A stretch of 36,097 bases of DNA from Gemmatimonadales bacterium (GTDB lineage: Bacteria; Gemmatimonadota; Gemmatimonadetes; Gemmatimonadales; JACORV01), in NCBI GenBank assembly GCA_017881505.1, contig JADGQW010000006.1:1-36097 (forward strand). The letters run 5' to 3'. Shown piece after piece: positions 20,637 to 28,702 of this stretch (position 1 is the first letter of the stretch; every line of letters starts with the position of its first letter). A model generated the notes under the pieces. The model did not search any database and was not told the origin of the DNA. It worked only from the letters and a program-made list of their open reading frames with translations. A program made the translations under genes and the position numbers.

Positions 20637-21133
20637 AGATCCACGACACCGCCTGGGTGGCCCCGGGCGCGGACGTGATGGGCGACGTGTCGCTGGGCGA
20701 GCACTCGAGTGTGTGGTACCAGTGCGTCCTCCGCGGCGACATCGGCCCCATTCTCATCGGCCCCCGGTCCAACATCCAGGATCTCAGCGTCGTCCACGTC
20801 CTCGAGGGCGTCGGCTGCACCGTCGGCGCCGACGTCGGGGTGGGACACCGTTGCATCCTGCACGCCTGCACGGTCGAGGACGGGTGCCTGATCGGGATGG
20901 GGAGCATCGTCCTGGACCACGCCCGGGTGGGCGCCGGCTCGGTCGTCGGCGCCGGAGCGGTGGTGCCGGAGGGGATGCAGATCCCGCCGGGATCCCTCGT
21001 CCTCGGCGTCCCGGCGAAGATCATCCGGCCGGTGGACGACGCGCTCCGGGGCCGCATCCGCCTCACCACGGAGCATTATGTCGAGCTCGCCCAGCGGCAT
21101 CGGGACGGAATGTACCAGCGATTCGAGGCGTGA
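20633..21133 (+). CDS. Gamma-class carbonic anhydrase family / left-handed beta-helix protein
   Basis: KIHDTAWVAPGADVMGDVSLGEHSSVWYQCVLRGDIGPILIGPRSNIQDLSVVHV...VGHRCILHACTVEDGCLIGMGSIVLD; probable TTG start overlapping the kinase stop (TTGA). Confidence 0.88.
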   Translation: MKIHDTAWVAPGADVMGDVSLGEHSSVWYQCVLRGDIGPILIGPRSNIQDLSVVHVLEGVGCTVGADVGVGHRCILHACTVEDGCLIGMGSIVLDHARVGAGSVVGAGAVVPEGMQIPPGSLVLGVPAKIIRPVDDALRGRIRLTTEHYVELAQRHRDGMYQRFEA

Positions 21134-21217
21134 CCGCCAGCGGCGCCTGTTGATGGTCGCTAGGTTTGTGATGTGCAAAGTGAAGAGTTGAGGCAGCGAC
21201 AGGGGATTCGCGGGGTG

Positions 21218-21246
21218 TTGCTCGCACCGCACAATCGCTTAGCTTG
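21218..21246 (+). promoter_or_regulatory. Candidate promoter of nrdJ: TTG-N19-TAGCTTG
   Basis: TTG 21218-21220, TAGCTTG 21240-21246; predicts a ~105 nt 5' UTR. Confidence 0.45.
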
Positions 21247-21305
21247 TCACCCCGCTTTTCTTTGCAGCCGCATCCACACCAACTCTGAGCGGATGTCGCA
21301 CCAGT

Positions 21306-21320
21306 CGGGACACTGTCCCG
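21306..21320. promoter_or_regulatory. 15-bp inverted repeat CGGGACA-C-TGTCCCG in the nrdJ leader, candidate operator
   Basis: Perfect 7+1+7 inverted repeat between the predicted promoter and the ATG at 21359. Confidence 0.45.
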
Positions 21321-21358
21321 GCATCGCGGCGTCGTAGGGCACGGGAGAGGGAAGCACG

Positions 21359-23893
21359 ATGGCTTTGAGCGATTCGGCCCGCCGGAAGGCGTTGCAGCTC
21401 AGTTCGAACGCGGTCACGGTGCTGCAGCGCCGCTACCTGGTCAAGGACGATGCCGGCCGGCCCGTCGAGGAGCCGTCCGACCTCTTCTGGCGTGTGGCGC
21501 GGACCATCGCGGCGCCGGACCTGACCTACGGCGCGTCCGAAGGGGCGGTGGAGGCGGTGGCGGAGGAGTTCTACCGCCTGATGGCCGAACGGAAGTGGAT
21601 GCCCAACAGCCCCACCCTGATGAACGCGGGGCGGCCCTTGGGACAGCTTTCGGCCTGTTTCGTCCTGCCGGTGGCCGACGCCCTCTCCGACGGCAAGAGC
21701 GGCATCTACGACACCCTCAGGGCCATGGCGCTGGTGCACCAGTCGGGGGGCGGCACGGGCTTCTCCTTCAGCCGCCTGCGCCCCAAGAACGACGTGGTGC
21801 GCTCCTCGATGGGCGTGGCCTCGGGCCCGATCTCGTTCATGAAGCTGTACGACGCTTCCACCGACGTGGTGAAGCAGGGCGGGACCCGCCGCGGCGCCAA
21901 CATGGGCATCCTGCGGGTGGACCACCCCGACATCCTCGAGTTCATCGGCTGCAAGGACGACACCACCCAGATCACGAACTTCAACATCTCGGTGGCGGTC
22001 ACCGACGCCTTCATGGAGGCGGTGAAGGACGGCCGGCCGTACGACCTGATCCACCCGCGCACCCACAAGGTCACGGGCCAGCTCGATGCCCGCGACGTGT
22101 TCGCGAAGATCGTCACCGGCGCCTGGAAGACGGGCGAGCCGGGCGTGTACTTCATCGACCGGGCGAACGCCTACAATCCGGTCCCGCACCTCGGCGCCTA
22201 CGAGGCGACGAACCCCTGCGGGGAGCAGCCTCTCCTCCCCTACGACGTCTGCAACCTCGGCTCGATCAACCTCGGCCTGTTCGTGAAGGACGGCGAGGTG
22301 GATTGGGAGGACCTGCGGCGCACGGTGCACCTGTGCACGCATTTCCTCGACAACGTGATCGACGCCAACCGCTACCCGATGCCCGAGATCGACGACCTGG
22401 CCAAGCGCATCCGGCGGATCGGGCTGGGCGTGATGGGCTGGGCGGACATGCTGGTCCGGCTGGGCGTGCCCTACCATTCGGCCGAAGCGGTCGAGTTCGG
22501 GCGGCAGGTGATGCGGTTCGTGGACGAGGAGTCGAAGGTCGCGTCGGAGAAGCTCGCCGAGTCCCGCGGCGTGTTCCCGGAGTGGGAGCGGAGCATCTGG
22601 GGCCCTGACGCCAGCTGTGCCCGCACCGCCGCCGGCGAGCGCGTCCGGCCGATGCGGCGCCTCCGCAACTGCAACATGACGACCGTGGCGCCCACGGGGA
22701 CGATCTCGATCATCGCCGGCTGCTCGAGCGGCATCGAGCCTCTCTTCGCCGTGGCGTTCCTCCGGAACCAGGCCGGCACGCTGATGACGGACGCGAACGA
22801 GGACTTCGTCCGCTTCGCCAAGGACGGGAACTGGTACTCCGACGAGCTGATGCAGAAGATCGCGGCGGAGGGCCACATCCACTTCCCGCAGGTGCCGGAG
22901 CTGCTGCAGCGGGTGTTCGTGACGGCGCACGACGTGATGCCGGAGTGGCACATCCGGATGCAGGCGGGCTTCCAGGAGTTCACCGACTCCGCCATCAGCA
23001 AGACCTGCAACTTCCCGCAGGAAGCGAAGCAAGAGGACGTCCGGCGGATCTACGAGCTCGCCTTCGAGCTGCAGTGCAAGGGCGTGACCGTCTATCGCGA
23101 CGGCAGCCGCGACATGCAGGTGCTCTCCACCGGCAAGACGGCGAAGGACGTGGCGCAGAAGGGGAGCGGGGCGCCGGCGCCGGGCGCGGCGGTGGACGGC
23201 GGCGAGCCGCCCTTCGAGATGGAGCGGGAGATGGCCGACCTGCGCGGGCAGGTGGCCGAGCTGGAGGCGGAGCTGGACCGCGTGCGGCGGCAGCTGCACG
23301 ACGCCGAGTCGGAGAACGCCCAGCGGCGGGCCAAGCGCTCGCGCCCCGACCTGCTGCGCGGCATGACGCGGCGGATCGAGACCCCCCTCGGCACCGCGTA
23401 CGTCACCATCACCGAGGACGAGAAGGCGCAGCCGTTCGAGATCTTCATCTCCCTCGGCAAGGCGGGCGCCCCCCTCATGGCGGACGTCGAGGCGATCGGG
23501 CGGCTCATCAGCCTGGGCCTCCGCTCCGGGATCCCGATGTCGGAGATCCACCGCCAGCTGCGCGGCATCTCCAGCGACCGGGTCATCGGCCTCGGCCCCA
23601 ACAAGGTCATGAGCGTGCCGGACGCCATCGGCATCGCGATCGAGAAGTGGATGCAGGAGAAGCACGAGGGCGTGCAGCAGGAGCTCCTGGCGCCCCCGGC
23701 GCCCGGCACCCTCTCCCCGCGGCCCGTGACCGTGAATCCCCCGTCGCCGCGCGCGGAGGAGGCCTTGGCCGAGCTGGAAGCGCCGCGCCGCGAGCAGTCC
23801 TTCGTCGGCGCGTGCCCGGACTGCGGCTCCCAGCTCGAGTTCGCGGAAGGGTGCATGAAGTGCCACGTGTGCGGCTACAGCGAATGTGGGTGA
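21359..23893 (+). CDS. nrdJ: Vitamin B12-dependent (class II) ribonucleotide reductase with TSCPD domain and C-terminal Zn/redox cysteines
   Basis: WMPNSPTLMNAGRPLGQLSACFVLPV, HQSGGGTGFSFSRLRPKND, NPCGEQPLLPYDVCNLGSINL, NCNMTTVAPTGTISIIAGCSSGIEPLFA; TSCPD region TPLGTAYVTITEDEKAQPFEIFISLGKAGAPLMADVEAIGRL; C-terminal CPDCGSQLEFAEGCMKCHVCGYSECG. Confidence 0.96.
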   Translation: MALSDSARRKALQLSSNAVTVLQRRYLVKDDAGRPVEEPSDLFWRVARTIAAPDLTYGASEGAVEAVAEEFYRLMAERKWMPNSPTLMNAGRPLGQLSACFVLPVADALSDGKSGIYDTLRAMALVHQSGGGTGFSFSRLRPKNDVVRSSMGVASGPISFMKLYDASTDVVKQGGTRRGANMGILRVDHPDILEFIGCKDDTTQITNFNISVAVTDAFMEAVKDGRPYDLIHPRTHKVTGQLDARDVFAKIVTGAWKTGEPGVYFIDRANAYNPVPHLGAYEATNPCGEQPLLPYDVCNLGSINLGLFVKDGEVDWEDLRRTVHLCTHFLDNVIDANRYPMPEIDDLAKRIRRIGLGVMGWADMLVRLGVPYHSAEAVEFGRQVMRFVDEESKVASEKLAESRGVFPEWERSIWGPDASCARTAAGERVRPMRRLRNCNMTTVAPTGTISIIAGCSSGIEPLFAVAFLRNQAGTLMTDANEDFVRFAKDGNWYSDELMQKIAAEGHIHFPQVPELLQRVFVTAHDVMPEWHIRMQAGFQEFTDSAISKTCNFPQEAKQEDVRRIYELAFELQCKGVTVYRDGSRDMQVLSTGKTAKDVAQKGSGAPAPGAAVDGGEPPFEMEREMADLRGQVAELEAELDRVRRQLHDAESENAQRRAKRSRPDLLRGMTRRIETPLGTAYVTITEDEKAQPFEIFISLGKAGAPLMADVEAIGRLISLGLRSGIPMSEIHRQLRGISSDRVIGLGPNKVMSVPDAIGIAIEKWMQEKHEGVQQELLAPPAPGTLSPRPVTVNPPSPRAEEALAELEAPRREQSFVGACPDCGSQLEFAEGCMKCHVCGYSECG

Positions 23894-23924
23894 TGAGTGA
23901 GGAGTGATAGGTGAGAGGTGATGG
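23890..23924 (+). repeat. Heptamer tandem array, five units GTGANNN
   Basis: GTGATGA GTGAGGA GTGATAG GTGAGAG GTGATGG, beginning at the nrdJ stop codon (23891-23893). Confidence 0.8.
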
Positions 23925-23926
23925 GT

Positions 23927-23959
23927 CCGGCCCCGTTGACGATGGGGCCGGCCTCTTTT
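23927..23959 (+). terminator. Rho-independent terminator of nrdJ
   Basis: CCGGCCCC-gttgacgat-GGGGCCGG followed by cctctttt. Confidence 0.8.
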
Positions 23960-23982
23960 CGGGAACCGCCACCGGAGGACCG

Positions 23983-24477
23983 ATGATGCGCCCGCGACTG
24001 CTCTTCGCCCTCGCGTCCCTCGCCGCCTGCGCGCCCGCAGGCGCTCCACCGCTCACCGATGCCCATCGTGCCGCCATCGCCGACAGCGTGCGGCTGGTGG
24101 CGGAGGGGATGCCCGCCCAGGTCGGTGAGCACGGGTATCGCGGCTTCGTCCCCTTCATGGACAGCGTCCCCGGCTACCTCTGGGCGTACAACGGGATGCT
24201 CCCCTTCGCGTCCTTCGACTCGATGACGGCGTGGACCCGGTCCGAGCCCGAGGCCGCCACGCGCGAAGTGTTCACCTGGGACACGATGCGCATCCAGGTC
24301 ATCGCCCCCGGCGTCGCCGGCTTCGCGGCCGGGTACAGCGAGACGCGGCCCGATAGTACCGGGGTCTCCAAGACGGAGAGAGGGTTCTTCACCGCGGTGG
24401 CGGTGCATCGCCCGAGCGGGTGGAAGTTCACGACCGCGCACACCTCGACACTGCCTCCGCCCCAGCCGCGACGCTGA
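23983..24477 (+). CDS. NTF2/SnoaL-like lipoprotein
   Basis: MMRPRLLFALASLAACAPAG signal with lipobox LAAC; fold-like pattern GMLPFASFDSMTAW...GFAAGYSETRPD...RGFFTAVAVHRPSGWKFTTAHTS. Start chosen downstream of the terminator. Confidence 0.7.
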   Translation: MMRPRLLFALASLAACAPAGAPPLTDAHRAAIADSVRLVAEGMPAQVGEHGYRGFVPFMDSVPGYLWAYNGMLPFASFDSMTAWTRSEPEAATREVFTWDTMRIQVIAPGVAGFAAGYSETRPDSTGVSKTERGFFTAVAVHRPSGWKFTTAHTSTLPPPQPRR

Positions 24478-24481
24478 CGGC

Positions 24482-24537
24482 GCGCACCTTGAGGCGCGCA
24501 CCGTGATGAGCGCACCGTGATCGCCACGGTGTGACAG
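24482..24537 (+). repeat. Heptamer/14-mer periodic array after the lipoprotein gene
   Basis: GCGCACC TTGAGGC GCGCACC GTGATGA GCGCACC GTGATCG CCACGGT GTGACAG; GCGCACC recurs at exact 14-nt spacing. Confidence 0.7.
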
Positions 24538-24540
24538 CAA

Positions 24541-24580
24541 GAGGGGCCGGCACCGGAGTAGATCCCGGCACCGGCCCCTC
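24541..24580. terminator. Hairpin between convergent genes, likely terminator
   Basis: GAGGGGCCGG...CCGGCCCCTC 10-bp stem with an inner CCGG/CCGG pairing. Confidence 0.65.
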
Positions 24581-24593
24581 GTTCGTCGGCGGA

Positions 24594-24628
24594 CTACGGT
24601 CAACGGTTCACGGTCAGCGGTCTACGGT
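24594..24628 (-). repeat. Heptamer tandem array, five units NNNCGGT (ACCGNNN on the transcribed strand)
   Basis: CTACGGT CAACGGT TCACGGT CAGCGGT CTACGGT; the last unit contains the stop codon of the tricorn-like gene. Confidence 0.8.
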
Positions 24629-27600
24629 CTCCGCGGCGTGCGGTTCTCGTACGCCGGTCGGCGCGGCGGCGCGACGGCGTGCTCCTGCAGCTGCCGCAGG
24701 CACTCCTGGATGGCCCGCTCGAGCTGCGGGTCGGTCCCCCGGGCCAGCTGCGTCGGATCGTCCACCACGGCGATGTCCGGTGCCACGCCCACGCCCTCCG
24801 GGAACCACTCCCCCGTCGGGCTGTAGAGCCGGAAGGTGGGCACGGTGACGCTGCCGCCGTCCACGAGGGGCGGGGCGCCGGTGATGCCGATGAGGCCGCC
24901 CCACGTCCGCTGGCCGATCAGCGGCCCGAGCCCCTTCTCCCGGAAGAAGTACGGGAAGGCGTCGCCGCCGGAGCCGCTCCATCCGTTGATGAGCATCACT
25001 TCGGGGCCGAAGTGCGCCGCCGGCGGCCACCGCCAGTCGGCGCCGTCGCGCACCGCCCAATAGCCCAGGACCGGGCGGTTCAGCATCTCGATGAACCGGT
25101 CGGGGATCTGCCCCCCGCTGTTCCAGCGCTCGTCGATGATCAGGGCGTCCTTCGTGAATTGCGCGATGAACTGCCGCTCCAGCTCCGTCTGCCCGTCGAT
25201 CCCGGTGCTGGGCACGTAGATGTAGCCCACGCGCCCGTTGGTGGCCTGCTCGACGCGGCGGCGGTTCCCCTCCATCCAGGCGAGGGTCCGCAGGCGCGTC
25301 TCGTCCCGCAGCGTCTCGACGACCACGTGCCGCGCGCCCTCCGGCGTGGGCCGGTCGTTCACGGTGAGGTCCACGGCGACGCCGGCCAGCCCCTCGAAGG
25401 CGGCCCACGGGTCCTTCGTCACGTCCATCGGGATGCCGTTCACGGCGAGCACGTACTCGCCCTCGTGCACGTTCACGCCAGGGCGCGCGAGGGGGGAGCG
25501 CGCCTCGCTGTCCCACGCCCCGCCGTCCACGATGTGGGCGATGCGGAACGCCCCGTTCTCCAGCGCCCAGTCCACGCCGAGGAGGCCTACGGCCCGCTCG
25601 GGCGCCGGCTCGAGGTCGCCGCCGCCGCGGTAGGTGTGCGAGCTGCTCAGCTCGCTGATCAGCTCGCCGATCACGAAGTTCACGTCCCAGCGCGTCACGG
25701 CGTCGCCGATGAGGCGGCCGTACCGCTCCCGCATCGCCGCCCAGTCCACGCCGTGCATGTTCGGATCGTAGAAGAAGTCGCGCTCGATCCGCCACACGTC
25801 GTTGAAGATCTGCCGCCACTCGGCGCGCGGGTCCACCGTCATCTCCATCTCGGCGATGCGCAGCGGCTTGTCGAGCTTCTGGTCGGCCTTGAGGTCGATG
25901 ATGTAATACCGGTGCTCCTGCGAGACGCCCAGCTTCTTGCCGTCGTACGTCATCTGGAAGCCGTCGGCGTCGGGGACGACCGTCTTCTCCTCGCGCTCCT
26001 TGAGGTCGTAGTACATGATCGGCGTCTTGGTGTCCGTCGAGCCCGCCGTCGGCGTCTTCCGATAGACCACTTTGCCCGACACGGCGTACAGCTCGGCGAA
26101 GTTGCCGCCGGTGATGGGGAGGACGACCGCGCGCTGCTCGAAGCCGGCGGTGTCGATCTCCACGGCTGCCGGGGGCTTGGGCGGCACGACCGGAGTCCCG
26201 GCCGCCGCCGGTGCGGCGGTGGCCCGGCCGCCGCGGGCCGGCGCGGCCGCGGGGGGCGTGACGGGCGGCGTGGCGGCGCTGTCGTTCCGCGTCCCTTCGG
26301 CGTCGTTGCGTGGCTCGAGAGGGGAGGGGACGTCACGCCGGAGCGCCACGGCGACGATGCTGGTCGCGTTCGGATAGACGAAGGTGTTGTCGAGGTCCGA
26401 GTAGACGGGGCGCAGCGTCCGGTTCGAGAAGAAGTAGAGGTACTTCCCGTCGGGATCGAAGACGGGCTGGGTGTCGTTGTAATAGCCGGAGGTGACCTGG
26501 GTGCTCCGCCCGGCGCGCGCGTCGTAGAGGAAGATCGCGTGAGCCTGCGTCTCGAGGTCCCTCTGGTAGGCGAGCCACCGGCTGTCGGCCGACCAGCTCG
26601 GCCGGAAGCCGTCGAGGTTCCCGAAGTACCAGTTCCGCGCCTGGTCCACCCGGGCCGTCTGCCCCGACTCGATGTCGAGGACGCGGATCGTCATCGTCTG
26701 GTCCACGAACGCGAGCTTCTTCCCGTCGGGGGACCAGTACGGGTGGAAGCGGTACCCCGGGCCGTAGGTGGTGAGCTTCCGCTCGGCGCCGCCGCCGGCG
26801 GGGCGCACGTACAGCTCGTACTCCCCGGACCGGTCGGACCAGTAGGCCACCTGCTGGCCGTCAGGCGAGTAGGCGGGATAGCGCTCCGCGGCGCCGGAGG
26901 TCTGCGTGATGTCGAGGACGGGGCCGTACTGCGCCGGCACGGAGAAGAGGTCGCCGCGGGCCTCGAAGATGGCCCGCTGGCCGGTCGGGGAGAGGGTCCC
27001 GCCCTGGATGAGGGACGCCACCCGCTCCGCGCGGGGCCGCAGCGTCGCGAGGTCGGTCACGACGGTCACGGTGACCTCGTGCGACTGCTCGGTGGCGAGG
27101 TCGAGCAGATAGAGCCGGCCGCCCGCCTCGAAGACGATGTCCGAAGGGCCGACGGCGGGGAAGGTGATGTCGAAGTCGGTGAAGTGGGTGATCTCGCGGA
27201 ACTGGCGCGTCTCGAGGCTGTACGCCCAGATGTTGTTGCGCGCGGCGGAGTCGCGGTCGGAGAGGAAGTACATCGTCCGGCCGTGCCACATCGGGTGGGC
27301 GTCGTTCCCCTCCCAGGTGGTGATCCGCTCCGACGCGAACGTCTGCAGGTCGAAGGTCCAGATGTCGGGGGCCCAGCCGCCGCGGTAGCGCTTCCAGGTG
27401 CGGAAGTCCTGCGCCATCGGCATGTAGGCGAGGGTCCGGCCGTCGGGGGAGATCGCGCCGAACTCCGCGTACGGCACCGGGAGCCGCTCGGGGAGCCCGC
27501 CCGTCGCCGGCACCTTGTAGAACTGCGAGTAGCGCTGGCGGCCCGACGCCATCGCGGTGGCGACGAGGAGGCTGCGGCCGTCGGGGTACCAGTCCACGAT

Positions 27601-27954
27601 GCGGTCGGCCATCGGGTGGTGCGTCACCCGCAGCGGCTCGCCGCCGTGGGCGTCCACCACGTAGACGTCCTGGTTGCCGTCGTAGTCGGCGCTGAAGGCG
27701 ATCTTCGTCCCGTCGGGGGAGAAGCGCGGGAAGCTCTCCTCACCCGGCGGCGAGCTGAGCCGCTGGGCGGCGCCGCCGGTCTTGGGGACGATCCAGATAT
27801 CGCCGGCGTAGACGAAGGCGATCTCGGTCGCCGAGACGTCGGGCTGCCGGAACATGCGGGCGCTGACCTGCGCCTCCGCGGCAGGGGCCGCGAGCAAGGC
27901 GAGGGACGCGAAGAGGACGGCGGACGCGAGGACGCTCACGGGCCGAAGGCGCAT
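24622..27954 (-). CDS. Secreted tricorn-type S41 serine protease with beta-propeller and PDZ domains
   Basis: Signal peptide VSVLASAVLFASLALLAAPAAEAQ; PD40/TolB repeats (FSPDGTKIAFSADYDGNQDVYVVD...); PDZ region LARPGVNVHEGEYVLAVNG; S41 core IIDERWNSGGQIPDRFIEML and NGWSGSGGDAFPYFFREKGLGPLIGQRTWGG. Confidence 0.92.
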   Translation of the reverse strand: MRLRPVSVLASAVLFASLALLAAPAAEAQVSARMFRQPDVSATEIAFVYAGDIWIVPKTGGAAQRLSSPPGEESFPRFSPDGTKIAFSADYDGNQDVYVVDAHGGEPLRVTHHPMADRIVDWYPDGRSLLVATAMASGRQRYSQFYKVPATGGLPERLPVPYAEFGAISPDGRTLAYMPMAQDFRTWKRYRGGWAPDIWTFDLQTFASERITTWEGNDAHPMWHGRTMYFLSDRDSAARNNIWAYSLETRQFREITHFTDFDITFPAVGPSDIVFEAGGRLYLLDLATEQSHEVTVTVVTDLATLRPRAERVASLIQGGTLSPTGQRAIFEARGDLFSVPAQYGPVLDITQTSGAAERYPAYSPDGQQVAYWSDRSGEYELYVRPAGGGAERKLTTYGPGYRFHPYWSPDGKKLAFVDQTMTIRVLDIESGQTARVDQARNWYFGNLDGFRPSWSADSRWLAYQRDLETQAHAIFLYDARAGRSTQVTSGYYNDTQPVFDPDGKYLYFFSNRTLRPVYSDLDNTFVYPNATSIVAVALRRDVPSPLEPRNDAEGTRNDSAATPPVTPPAAAPARGGRATAAPAAAGTPVVPPKPPAAVEIDTAGFEQRAVVLPITGGNFAELYAVSGKVVYRKTPTAGSTDTKTPIMYYDLKEREEKTVVPDADGFQMTYDGKKLGVSQEHRYYIIDLKADQKLDKPLRIAEMEMTVDPRAEWRQIFNDVWRIERDFFYDPNMHGVDWAAMRERYGRLIGDAVTRWDVNFVIGELISELSSSHTYRGGGDLEPAPERAVGLLGVDWALENGAFRIAHIVDGGAWDSEARSPLARPGVNVHEGEYVLAVNGIPMDVTKDPWAAFEGLAGVAVDLTVNDRPTPEGARHVVVETLRDETRLRTLAWMEGNRRRVEQATNGRVGYIYVPSTGIDGQTELERQFIAQFTKDALIIDERWNSGGQIPDRFIEMLNRPVLGYWAVRDGADWRWPPAAHFGPEVMLINGWSGSGGDAFPYFFREKGLGPLIGQRTWGGLIGITGAPPLVDGGSVTVPTFRLYSPTGEWFPEGVGVAPDIAVVDDPTQLARGTDPQLERAIQECLRQLQEHAVAPPRRPAYENRTPRRP

Positions 27955-28012
27955 ACGCTGCTCCGAAGGGGGGTGTAGGACGGAGAATCTAGGGCCAATA
28001 CGCGGGAGGCGC

Positions 28013-28019
28013 TAAGTTG
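28013..28019 (+). promoter_or_regulatory. Candidate promoter element TAAGTTG of the response-regulator operon, positioned for a leaderless transcript
   Basis: TAG (27990-27992)-N20-TAAGTTG, with the ATG at 28025, 6 nt after the element; no SD sequence. Confidence 0.45.
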
Positions 28020-28024
28020 GTGCC

Positions 28025-28702
28025 ATGCGCATCTTGGTGGTCGAGGACGACCGGAAGGTTGCCCGCTTCATCCAGCAGGGGCTGGAGGAGGAGGGGCACG
28101 CCGTGGACGTCGCGGGGGATGGCGAGGAGGGAGCGCTCCTCGCGCACGTCAACCCGTACGACGTCATGGTCCTGGACATCCAGCTGCCGAAGAAGAACGG
28201 CCTCCAGCTCGCGGCCGAGCTGCGCCGCGAGCAGGTGCGGACGCCGATCCTGATGCTCACGGCGCGCGACTCCACGGAGGACGTGGTGCGCGGCCTCGAC
28301 GCCGGCGCCGACGACTATCTCACGAAGCCCTTCGCCTTCGAGGAGTTGGTGGCGCGCCTCCGGGCCCTCGGCAGGCGATCGACCTCGACGCCGGCGGGCG
28401 GGGTGCTGCGACTCGCCGACGTGGAGGTGGACCGCACCCGGCACCGCGCCTCGCGAGGGGGCCGCGAGCTGGCGCTCACCCCGCGCGAGTTCCGCCTCCT
28501 TGCCTACCTGCTGGAGCGCCCCGACGAGGTCGTGACCCGCGTCGAGCTGCTCGAGAAGGTCTGGGACATGTCGTTCGACCCCGGCACCAACGTCGTGGAC
28601 GTCCACATCTCGAACCTCCGCCGCAAGCTCGAGGAGGGCGGGGCGCCGCGGCTCCTGCACACCGTCCGAGGGGTCGGGTTCTCGTTTCGGCCCGGCGTCT
28701 GA
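28025..28702 (+). CDS. OmpR/PhoB-family response regulator (CusR/CopR-like)
   Basis: MRILVVEDDRKVARFIQQGLEEEGHAVDVAGDG...VLDIQLPKKNG...LTARDSTEDVVRGLDAGADDYLTKPFAFEELVARLRAL; winged-helix C-terminus. Confidence 0.95.
   Translation: MRILVVEDDRKVARFIQQGLEEEGHAVDVAGDGEEGALLAHVNPYDVMVLDIQLPKKNGLQLAAELRREQVRTPILMLTARDSTEDVVRGLDAGADDYLTKPFAFEELVARLRALGRRSTSTPAGGVLRLADVEVDRTRHRASRGGRELALTPREFRLLAYLLERPDEVVTRVELLEKVWDMSFDPGTNVVDVHISNLRRKLEEGGAPRLLHTVRGVGFSFRPGV

Noticed and set aside
21247-21358. Cobalamin riboswitch in the nrdJ leader
   Set aside because: Looked for because the enzyme is B12-dependent; no B12-box-like sequence found and the leader is short.
23890-23924. CRISPR array
   Set aside because: Repeat unit is 7 nt, directly tandem, with no spacers and no cas genes.
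21239-24049. 936-aa minus-strand ORF opposite nrdJ
   Set aside because: Arg/His/Gly/Ala-biased low-complexity translation complementary to a clear nrdJ gene; typical high-GC antisense open frame.
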